Below, in pieces: positions 9,154 to 16,548 of a stretch of 36,071 nt of DNA. The notes below the pieces were generated by a model that worked only from the letters and a program-made list of their open reading frames with translations, was not told the DNA's origin and searched no databases. The stretch covers positions 42,024 through 78,094 of the forward strand of contig NW_005200073.1 in assembly GCF_000372725.1 (NCBI RefSeq), given 5' to 3'. This stretch comes from Emiliania huxleyi CCMP1516. Lineage: Eukaryota; Haptophyta; Isochrysidales; Noelaerhabdaceae. The translations under genes were made by a program, and so were the position numbers. How positions within the stretch are numbered: position 1 is the first letter of the stretch; every line of letters begins with the position of its first letter.

Positions 9154-10553
9154 TCACAGCGCGGTGGCGTTCGTGGCGGAGGGGCCGGGCCGAGGCAGCG
9201 CGGGCATCGCCGCAAAGATGGCCGACGAGCACGCGATGGCAACCAGCGCCACCACCCCTCCCGCCGCGTCGAAGGCCAGCTTCGCCCCGCCGCTGGCACG
9301 CGCCTCTCCTCCCCGAGAGGTGTCCTCCTCGACGGCGGCGGCCGAAGGGGCGGCCGCGGCCGCCGCGGCATCCACAGCCGCAGCCTCGGGCGCCAGTGCG
9401 GCCTCTGCGTCGTCGGCCGCCCGCACGCACCCCGCGCCTTGCTCGGGTGCAGTGTCTGCAGGGCCGCCGGTCAGCAAGTGCGCCCTCAGCCGCGGCTTCT
9501 CGAGCGCGCGCTCGGGCGGCGGCGCGCGCCTGCCACGGACGTGCCATGGGCGTGTCGTGGGCGTGGACGTGTCGCGGGCGTGTCGCGGGCGTGTCCTGGG
9601 CGTGTGATGCACGTGCCGTGGGCGTGCCGTGGCCGCCACGTCGTGGACGTGTCGTGGACGTGTCAGAGGAGAGCGGGCTGGTGGCGGCGGCGGCGGCGCG
9701 CCGCTGTGCGTGGACGAGGAGCTCGGCGACGAGCACCGACGTGAGCCAGTACGTCCACGCCTGTGCTGGGGGGCGGGGGCCCCTTGTTGTCCGTGTAGAC
9801 TTTAATGGGCTGATCGCTGCGCAGTCCCGCTGGCTCCCCCATCTGCTGCAGGTGTAGCAGCTCAATCGCAAGGTCCGCTAGTGCCATCAATTCCGCTTCG
9901 GTGCTGGACATGCTTATCGCCCGCTGCCGGAGTGAGTGGGAGGCGCGGGCGCACTGCACTGCCCGACCATACTCCCTTGAGCTCGTGCCGACGCGCTGAC
10001 ATTGGATGCGGCGAGTGCTCGAGCGGCGTGGGCCGTGGCGGCCTCCGACCCGAATCCGGGAGAACACGCGCGAGAGGGGAGAGTGAGTGTGGCCTTCACG
10101 CGCAGCCTTCACCCCCCTGGGTCGCAGCTGTGAGAGGTGGGATCGAGCGCGCGGGGTGTGGTGCTTCCGCATCTAGGCTCCGCGCGTGCGGCATGTCGAA
10201 GGGCCGGAAGTAGTCGGCGCAGGTGTCGCCGTCGCACATGCCGCCCGGGTACTCTCGCGCCTCGCGCGGCGGGCGGTACCTGTTCACAGCTCAACGCGCC
10301 GTGAAGAGCCACCTTCCGTGCAGGCACGTGCGGCAGCGATTGGCCGGCACCCAAACAGCGCGGTGGCGGCCACGTACCAGTATCTGTAGAGCATCGGCGC
10401 CAGGACCTGCGAGTAGGAGCGGATCGCCCACGCGCGGTGCGCTGCGTACCGCTGCTGCCACGCGCGGACCGCGGTCATGGCGGCGGCGACGCCAAACCAG
10501 CCTCCCGCGAGGAGGAAGGCGGCGCCCATGTTGTACCCGCCGGAGAGCTTGAA
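9154..10553 (-). CDS. DUF2306-like membrane protein, 3-prime part (right copy)
   Basis: Exons on the minus strand: 10553-10351 (GGYNMGAAFLLAGGWFG to ATALFG), 10279-10171 (YRPPREAREYPGG to DMPHARSLD), 9760-9702 (AWTYWLTSVLVAELLVHAQR) and 9529-9154 (RAPPPERALEKPRLRAHLL, an Ala/Pro/Glu-rich linker, the hydrophobic helix AAGGVVALVAIACSSAIFAA, ending SATNATAL). All phases agree across introns 10280-10350 (GT-AG, phase 2), 9761-10170 (GC-AG, phase 0) and 9530-9701 (GC-AG, phase 2). DUF2306 proteins are multi-helix membrane proteins of unknown function. The N-terminal HRW exon is missing here: upstream of 10553 the sequence switches at an A-tract (10552-10560) to unrelated DNA. Probably the amputated downstream half of the gene whose upstream half is at 1926-2440. 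Confidence 0.6.
9530..9701 (-). other. Minisatellite intron C, GC-AG, 172 bp
   Basis: Minus-strand donor CAGCG|GCGCGCCGCC and acceptor GGCAG|GCGCGCGCCGCC, phase 2. The interior (about 9537-9662) is an 11-bp-type repeat, ggcgtgtcgtg, with several variants. The first 16-18 bases of the intron again resemble the start of the next exon, though here the duplicated sequence is low-complexity GC and could match by chance. The join gives VHAQR|RAPPPERALEKP. Confidence 0.5.
9761..10170 (-). other. 410-bp GC-AG intron carrying a copia fragment
   Basis: Minus-strand donor CTAGAT|GCGGAAGC and acceptor CAGCACAG|GCGTGG, phase 0, joining HARSLD|AWTYWLTS. It includes the 10132-10170 end of the inverted repeat and a copia RNase H remnant ending about 20 bp before the acceptor. 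Donor inferred from phase and reading only. Confidence 0.45.
9780..9932 (-). mobile_element. Ty1/copia retrotransposon RNase H fragment
   Basis: The minus-strand translation LRQRAISMSSTEAELMALAD then LAIELLHLQQM and QPIKVYTDNKG matches the Ty1/copia reverse-transcriptase/RNase H region (conserved SSTEAEY.AL and P..IYTDN.GA). The fragment stops right after TDNKG, where copia normally continues with Ala, so it is truncated at both ends. No LTR is seen. Confidence 0.75.
10132..10553 (-). repeat. Inverted repeat, right copy (422 bp)
   Basis: Reverse complement of 2019-2440. Its outer edge abuts a run of nine A residues (10552-10560). Its inner edge is at gagaggtgg (10132-10140). Confidence 0.92.
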
Positions 10554-11036
10554 AAAAAAATTAAATATTCTTAGCTTCAAGCCCCCCTCCGAGACTAGGG
10601 ACAGAACCACACCAGTATCAGACCAGCGGGACTGCGCCTCGCCCCCACTTGCCCTGACTACACAGGATAGCATGCCCCGATAACGGCGACACATAGTGGG
10701 GGACACTGCGCAAGGAGGGGGTGCGAAGGCTCATTGGGGTACTAGGTGGGACCATGAGGGGGGGTGGGCGGGGTCCTGTGGGGGTGAAATGTTGCGCGGC
10801 GAATTCGAACCTACCCCCTCGCCGCGCCGATCCTCACGCGGAGGGTAAAACCCTGTGGGACAAAACCCCCCCGCGGTCGGCAGTCTTCAGAGTGGACCCC
10901 CCCCTCCCCAGCCTCCCCTGTGCATCTCGCACCCCCCCCCGCTCCCCATCGGTGACTCGCGAAGGACACGGACACTCGGGGTGAGGGGGGGTCCCCCAGA
11001 GAGGGGGCTTTGGGGCATTGTTGGGTTGATCGCTCG
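10554..11036. other. No supported gene
   Basis: Starts with an A-rich junction (aaaaaaaattaaatattc), then mixed sequence. From about 10770 it is G/C-homopolymer-rich with runs of C and G. A TTCGAA at 10803-10808 is not part of a tRNA. Nothing else was recognised. Confidence 0.5.
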
Positions 11037-11133
11037 TGCCGATCTCGGGTCGATCTCGGGTCGATCTCGGGTCGATCTCGGGTCGATCTCGGGTCGATCT
11101 CGGGTCGATCTCGGGTCGATCTCGGGTCTCGGG
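11037..11133. repeat. 11-bp minisatellite (gatctcgggtc)n
   Basis: About eight nearly perfect tandem copies of ggtcgatctcg, decaying into ggtctcgggtcggtc on the right. The unit length is the same 11 bp as the arrays in the introns at 7021-7165, 7241-7343 and 9530-9701, although the sequence differs. No exon could be assigned on either side. Confidence 0.9.
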
Positions 11134-11182
11134 TCGGTCTTGGGCGGGTCGGTCTCGGAGTGGTCTAGAAAAGAAAAAAATG

Positions 11183-11402
11183 GGGCGAGATGAGGCGAGA
11201 TGAGGCGAGGTGAGGCGAGGTGGGGGGCGAGATGAGGCGAGATGAGGCGAGATGAGGCGAGATGAGGCGAGATGAGGCGAGGTGAGGCGAGATGAGGCGA
11301 GGTGAGGCGAGATGAGGCGAGGTGAGGCGAGATGAGGCGAGGTGAGGCGAGATGAGGCGAGAGGTGTGAGGCGAGATGAGGGTTGAGGCGAGGTGAGGCG
11401 TT
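11183..11402. repeat. 10-bp minisatellite (gaggcgagat)n
   Basis: About 20 copies of gaggcgagat / gaggcgaggt in tandem, with a few irregular units (ggtgtgaggcg, gatgagggtt). A purine-rich plus strand. It lies about 50 bp from the preceding array and 180 bp from the outer edge of arm A. Confidence 0.9.
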
Positions 11403-12000
11403 CGCAGACGGCGTCTGTTCACTCCTGCATGTGAGCACGAATGTCTTTCGAAGAAGAGGGACCTGCCGTACCCCGCACAATTTTGCTTGGTGCGCCTGTG
11501 TTAGTGCCAGTGCGCGCCAGCCCCGTGCCCAGTGTCGTGCGATGGAGCGCGGTGGAAAATTCTTTTTTGCTAAGACTCCTTCAGAAGACGCCGCAAGGAC
11601 TCCTTCAAGCCTGACGGCGTGCCGAAGAAGGCGAGCTCCCCGCTCGCGCCAGAGCCCTAGCCAGCCAGGTACCCCTTGTGCCTGGCTGCCGAGCGGCGTG
11701 GCCTCAGATCAGACTGAGCGCGCAGCGCACGGCTGCCTCGGAGCCTCGCGTGCGTCGCATCGCCAGCGCTCGCGCGCACCACGCCTCGGGCTCGCGCACC
11801 ACATCAGGGCCCGTCGGCCCGGGCTGCCGCGCAGCCCGATTCCGTGAGATTCGAAGAGTGCGTCCTCGCCTCTCGCCACTGGGCTGGGGCCGGGCGCGCA
11901 GCAGCACCCGTCTGCATTGTGACTGTGCAAAACCGCTCTCCGCACACGCTTAGTCGCACTCGCTCCTCCGCCGCAGGTCGCCGCCCTGGCCGTCGTCGGC

Positions 12001-15000
12001 ATGGTGATGTGGCGCCGCAACTCAAAGGCCCGCCGCTTCAGCTGGTCCAGCCTGCTCGGCGTCCTTCTCTGCTTGGCCACCGTCTCCGGCGGCTTGGTCA
12101 CCTTCGCTGGCGGCGCCGCGCTTGTTTCATCCTCAACCGCGCTGCCAGACGTCACTGCGCTTCCGGCGGCCCACAGGGTCAGCGTCGATGAGAGGTCGAG
12201 AGGTGCACACCTCTCGACCTCTGGTCCGCCGAGTCGCGGCAGACGCGGGCACCGCGGCGGAGGCTCCGCGACCCTGACCGTGTCAATCATCACCAACAAC
12301 CGTGAGACGTCGTTGCGGCGGCTCTGCGACTCGCTCCTTGCCGCGGACTATTCGGCGCTCGGAGACTTTTTCGCACGCGTGGACATTGTCTTCAACCTCG
12401 AGGCGTCCTCTACCACCGGGACCATCGCGTTTGCTCGCGGTTTCGAGTGGCCGCACGGATTCAAGCACGTGCGCAAACGGGCCAGGCAGGGCGGACTGAT
12501 CTTGGCTGTCTCTGAAAGCTGGTACCCGTCTTCGACCGAGGACTTCGGGTGCCTGCTGGAGGACGACATCGAGGTGTCCCCGCACTACTTCCGCTTCGTG
12601 TCGGAGATGATGCTGGCGCTCCAAAGGGAGCCAGACCCGCGCGTGGTAGGCATAAGCCTATACTCGCCTCGTCGCACCGAGACGACCAACCCGCCCGAGC
12701 CGTTCAACTCTACGGCCCTCATGATTGAGGTCATGGGAGCAGAGCACAAAGAGAGCCCATATTTGTTGCAGACGCCGTGCTCATGGGGGGCCGTTTACTT
12801 CCCTAACCACTGGGAGCAGTTCGTCGATTATTTGCGGCTGCGCTTTGATCTCAAGCCCGGCGTCAAGTCGCCCCACGACGTGTTGATTCCTTCAAGCCGC
12901 ACCAACGGCTGGAAGGGCAGCTGGAAGAAGTTCCACTTCGAGCTGCTTTACCTCAGGGGGCAATACCTGGTCTATCCAAACTACGAGGGCCAGCGCAGCC
13001 TCAGCACCAATCACATGGAGAAGGGAGAGCACATCAAGTCTGGCGATGTCGACCATAAGCGGCAGGACTTCACCGTGCCGCTCCTGGTCGACGGCGCGCC
13101 GCTCCTACATCTGAGGTCGCTGAAGGTTAGCCAGCTACGCGTGCTGAACCTTTTTGGGAAGCCCTGGTTGCGCGAAGAAGAGCTGAAGCAGACGCTCGCC
13201 GGCATGGCTAGCGGTGCTTCCTCCGTTGTGCCTGGTGTTCGGCAGCGGCAGCCGTCGCTGTTGGCGGTCGGCGAAGAGCTCAGCAGTGTCAAGGACGAGA
13301 TCATGATGTCTGCTGCGAGCGGCCGACTAAGGCACTACGGTGTGGTCCAGAACGATGGCCAGTTCGTCATCTACCGCGACGACGCTGCGTCCCCCAATTC
13401 GGCCGCACCGATTTGGAGCACACAGACGTTCGTGGGCGAGGTGAACGGGACGACGTATGGCTTGACGCTGTCACCAACCGGGTCGCTGGAGCTGTCTCGA
13501 AGGTTCCGCAATGACGTCAAGTCAGACAAGCTTGTGTGGTCCAGCCCTCACGATCGCACTCGCCGGCATCCTAGGGGCAGCTACGTCGCCCAGCTCAAGA
13601 GCGACGGCTGCCTCGCCGTGTACTGGAAGAGTCCGAAGAACGGAAAGTGCTTGTCCCTCGTTTGGGAAACGGCAACGAAGCGCAGCCGATACGTGTCGAT
13701 GTTGAGCGTCGGAGCGACGCTGAGCAGCGCGTCGGGCGATGGTATGGCTTCGATCAATGACCGCGGGGACGGGAAGGTGTATCACGGCGCTGTGCAAAGC
13801 GATGGTCAGTTTGTTGTGATGAGCGACCACCCAAATCCGATTTGGAGCACGAACGGCTACAAGGGCGAAGTGCGAAATGGAGCACTTGGAGCACTTGCAG
13901 CACTTGCAGCGCTTGTGCGAAACGTGGTCTACCACTTCTCGCTGTCGAAGACGGGCTCACTGCGTTTGGAGCAGGTCGACAAGACAACGGGCTGGGTGCT
14001 GAGTCTGGTCTGGTCGAGCCCTCCAGATCGGGTCTCGAGGCCTGCGGGGACCGGCACTTACCATGCGCGGCTCGAGAGCGACGGGAACCTGGCGGTGTAC
14101 TGGGCCGATCGGCGGCGGTCCCGTCGGCGCCGCCACCATCAAGGCACGTGCCTCTCGCTCGTGTGGCAGTCGATCCCGAACAAGGTGCATACGAAAGGGT
14201 GTATAAGGAAGAACTGCGACCTCAGTCTATCTCGCGAGCACTTCGCGTGCACCTCGTTTCCAGCCGCGGTGCCGGCGCTCTTGCAGGACGCATCAACCTT
14301 TACGCTCTTGATCAGCACGCACAGCCGGTTCGAGCTACTCTCCGAGCAGCTGTCGTACTACAGCGCGTCGCCGATGATCTCGACCATAGTCGTCACGTGG
14401 CACAACATGAACATTAAGGCACCGCCCGACGCCCGCGTCAATGGGACGTATATTCGGTTCGAAAGCCCAACCACGGACAGCCTCAACAACCGCTTTCAGC
14501 CCTTAGCGTACATTACGACCGAGGCCGTCTTCATCCTGGACGACATCAAGCTGCACCTGCAGGACATGCACAACATGTTCGCTGCCTGGAAGGAGAACAA
14601 GCAGAACCTCGTCGGGGCGTCGCCTCGCTGGGTCGATGGTGGTTCATCGGAGCCCGGGTCTGGCGGGCGTGCTTCCGCGCCGCACAACTTGGCCTACTTA
14701 ACCCAAAGCGAGGCCTCACCGGACAAGTACGAAGGGTACAGCCTGATGCTGACGAGGACGATGATGATGCATCGTGACTATCTTCACCTCTACACGTGCG
14801 GCGGCAGCTCGACAGAGCTCGGCCTGCAAGTAGCGAGCCACTTCGACCAGCTTCGATCGCTCATCTTGTCGATCGTCGCGGCCGAATTCAATTGCGAGGA
14901 CATCGGCATGAACTTCGTCGTGAACGCGGCGAGGTCCAGCGCCAACCCGCCAGGCGCCGACGCTGCGCCCCTTTTCGTACGGCCGCTGCACAGAATTGGC

Positions 15001-15336
15001 GACTTCGGAAAGATGGGCGACACGGGTCTGCACCAGAAGAAGTCGCATACAACGGCGCGGACGGACTGCTTGAACCAGATGAACCGAGCCTTTTGGCAGG
15101 CGACTGGCCAAAGCTTGCCTGTTCAGACGAGGGTCATTGATGCAATGCCGTCTAGCCTCAACTCGACGTCGACGGCGCTCATGCAGAGGCGGTATTCAGG
15201 GCTGAGCGTCCGCCTTCACGACGACTGCATGACGATCGAGCGCGGGGTCGACGGGGTCCACAAACAAGGGGGGTGCTCCTGGGATCTGCCGGCCCAGACG
15301 AAGTACAACGCGTATTACGTTCCTTCCGTGCACTGA
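12001..15336 (+). CDS. GT2-like / bulb-lectin x2 / exostosin GT64-like protein, copy A (1111 aa)
   Basis: Single-exon type II Golgi-like protein. Residues 17-42 form a hydrophobic signal anchor after an Arg-rich cytosolic tail. Residues 91-390 are a GT2-like nucleotide-sugar transferase domain (TLTVSIITNNRETSLRRLCD; acidic metal site CLLEDDIEVSP at 184-194). Residues 424-557 and 570-723 are two bulb-type-lectin-like repeats with QNDGQFVIY, LKSDGCLAVYW, QSDGQFVVM and LESDGNLAVYW, each followed by P.WS/LVW motifs. Residues 766-1040 are an exostosin-like GT64 domain (FTLLISTHSR, DSLNNRFQPL, FILDDIKLHL, VGASPRWV, EFNCEDIGMNFVV). GT64 enzymes transfer HexNAc in heparan-type or GPI glycans; the substrate here is unknown. 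Oddity: the DDD metal-binding motif is DD (847-848), one Asp fewer than copy B, so the C-terminal activity may be impaired. The ATG was chosen because it begins the only long frame and directly precedes the anchor. Confidence 0.85.
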   Translation: MVMWRRNSKARRFSWSSLLGVLLCLATVSGGLVTFAGGAALVSSSTALPDVTALPAAHRVSVDERSRGAHLSTSGPPSRGRRGHRGGGSATLTVSIITNNRETSLRRLCDSLLAADYSALGDFFARVDIVFNLEASSTTGTIAFARGFEWPHGFKHVRKRARQGGLILAVSESWYPSSTEDFGCLLEDDIEVSPHYFRFVSEMMLALQREPDPRVVGISLYSPRRTETTNPPEPFNSTALMIEVMGAEHKESPYLLQTPCSWGAVYFPNHWEQFVDYLRLRFDLKPGVKSPHDVLIPSSRTNGWKGSWKKFHFELLYLRGQYLVYPNYEGQRSLSTNHMEKGEHIKSGDVDHKRQDFTVPLLVDGAPLLHLRSLKVSQLRVLNLFGKPWLREEELKQTLAGMASGASSVVPGVRQRQPSLLAVGEELSSVKDEIMMSAASGRLRHYGVVQNDGQFVIYRDDAASPNSAAPIWSTQTFVGEVNGTTYGLTLSPTGSLELSRRFRNDVKSDKLVWSSPHDRTRRHPRGSYVAQLKSDGCLAVYWKSPKNGKCLSLVWETATKRSRYVSMLSVGATLSSASGDGMASINDRGDGKVYHGAVQSDGQFVVMSDHPNPIWSTNGYKGEVRNGALGALAALAALVRNVVYHFSLSKTGSLRLEQVDKTTGWVLSLVWSSPPDRVSRPAGTGTYHARLESDGNLAVYWADRRRSRRRRHHQGTCLSLVWQSIPNKVHTKGCIRKNCDLSLSREHFACTSFPAAVPALLQDASTFTLLISTHSRFELLSEQLSYYSASPMISTIVVTWHNMNIKAPPDARVNGTYIRFESPTTDSLNNRFQPLAYITTEAVFILDDIKLHLQDMHNMFAAWKENKQNLVGASPRWVDGGSSEPGSGGRASAPHNLAYLTQSEASPDKYEGYSLMLTRTMMMHRDYLHLYTCGGSSTELGLQVASHFDQLRSLILSIVAAEFNCEDIGMNFVVNAARSSANPPGADAAPLFVRPLHRIGDFGKMGDTGLHQKKSHTTARTDCLNQMNRAFWQATGQSLPVQTRVIDAMPSSLNSTSTALMQRRYSGLSVRLHDDCMTIERGVDGVHKQGGCSWDLPAQTKYNAYYVPSVH
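12191..12222 (+). other. 32-bp palindrome inside the CDS
   Basis: Two perfect 15-base arms (agaggtcgagaggtg and its complement) around a CA spacer. It encodes part of the stem region between the membrane anchor and the GT2-like domain (about residues 64-74). It would form a strong hairpin in the mRNA or extruded DNA. Confidence 0.85.
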
Positions 15337-15456
15337 CGGGCGTATGATCTCGAGCGGGGCTGTTGGTGGTGCTCAACAGCACAGAGCTCTTTGGGACCGC
15401 GGCTGCATAGCATGCGGGTAGGCTCGGCTTCCTGAGTGAGCGCGGGGCGATGTGCA

Positions 15457-15476
15457 GGTAAGGTAAGGTAAGGTAA
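15457..15476 (+). repeat. (GGTAA)4 microsatellite downstream of copy A
   Basis: Four perfect ggtaa units. The mirror copy is at 22137-22156 on the other arm with the same unit number, consistent with a recent duplication. Confidence 0.9.
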
Positions 15477-15610
15477 ACTTCTCCACACACACACGAGGTG
15501 GTGGGGCAAGGGGGGGCGACCCTCGCGCACTCTTGTAGCATGCAGGTTGCAGTCTGCATGGATTAGCCTCTGCATAGACGGGCTGATTTTACATTACGTA
15601 TTTCTCGAAA

Positions 15611-16540
15611 ATGCAGAATGCAGATGCAGAATGCAGAACCCAGGCGCCCGTCGCCGAGGAGGCCGTCGCCGAGGAGGCTGCCAAGGAGGTCGAGAAGCCG
15701 GCCAAGACCGTTTCCAACACGCCCGACCTAGCGGTGAGCGCGCCGTAGCATTCTCTCCTGGCACTCCTCGCTCTCCCATCGGTAATAATCTCTCCCTTAT
15801 AGGACCTTATACTCATCACTCACACTCATCGCTTAAAGTAATAATCTCCTCCCGTGGACCCCTTTATCGCACATTTGCAGGCGCTGGCCCGCCGCGGGAC
15901 CGGATCAGGCGGCTACACGAAGGCCGCGGCCGTCCAGTGGCTGCTCCTCGTCTGCGCCCCCGCCTCCGGCCACTGCGCGGCCGCCGTGCCTAGCCCGTCG
16001 GCGGTAGCCTCTGCCTTCTCGTCTGCCGTTGCCTCGGCGACCTGCGTCGCCTCGGCGGCGTCCTCGGCCTTCCCTCCCGCCGTCGCCTCGATGGCGTCCT
16101 CGCTTGCGAGCAGCTCGTCGCTTCTTGTGCCCGCCCTCGCGCTTCTCCTCCTCACCATCGCTTGCGGCGCCGCCTGGCCGACCGCGGCGAGCGGGAAGAG
16201 GGCTCGCGGTATCGCGCGGGCCCCCGCCCTCCGCCTCATCACGGCCGCCGCGTTCATCCCCGGCGCAGCGGCTTCGCCCGCGGGCTTCTTCGCGCCGAGC
16301 GCTTCCTCGTGGCTCGGGTGGGGCGTTCTGCCCATCGCCGCGATCGCCGCCAGCGTGCTGCGCCGCCCCAGTTCGACGAAGGAGGCTTGCGCGTCTACGG
16401 CCGACTCAGTCTCGAATCCGCCGTCGCCACCGGAAATGACACCGGCCTCGCGGGAGAAGCGCAGCAAACGGCAGCGCGACATTGGCCTGCTGGTGCTCGG
16501 AGTGCTGGTGCTCGGAGTTTTGGATGGATCCGCCGGTCCG
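15611..16540 (+). CDS. Possible gene: Glu/Ala-rich exon plus Ala/Ser-rich membrane exon
   Basis: Exon 1 (15611-15733) starts ATG inside an atgcag repeat at the inner edge of arm A and reads MQNADAECRTQAPVAEEAVA, EEAAKEVEKPAKTVSNTPDL, A, ending at a GT donor (gcg|gtgagc). An acceptor at 15880 (cacatttgcag) restores phase 0 into ALARRGTGSGGYTKAAAVQ, followed by Ala/Ser-rich sequence with hydrophobic stretches (LLVPALALLLLTIACGAAW; SSWLGWGVLPIAAIAASVL). The tail GLLVLGVLVLGVLDG includes a 15-bp tandem repeat and faintly resembles SAM-binding motif I of methyltransferases. Whether this belongs to the methyltransferase that follows in another frame is unresolved. Confidence 0.4.
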
Positions 16541-16548
16541 GCGGCGGG

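Larger units (their letters stand above)
11584..15636 (+). repeat. 4.05-kb inverted duplication, arm A
   Basis: Near-identical to the reverse complement of 21965-26031. Differences I can list: five substitutions (one near 11656, two near 11843-11849, one near 11926, and 13193 giving Thr for Met), a 3-bp deletion in the GT64 motif (14539-14544), a 1-bp A insertion near 15509 and a 12-bp deletion near 15612. These account exactly for the 14-bp length difference. The arm includes about 417 bp upstream and 300 bp downstream of the gene. Confidence 0.95.

Noticed and set aside
10785..10860. tRNA-like T-loop (reverse complement ggttcgaattc)
   Set aside because: The bases flanking TTCGAAT cannot form a 5-bp T stem, and no acceptor or anticodon arm is found at proper distance.
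11037..11402. Telomeric or subtelomeric repeat
   Set aside because: Units (11 bp and 10 bp) do not resemble TTAGGG/TTTAGGG-type telomere repeats and sit in the interior of the window.
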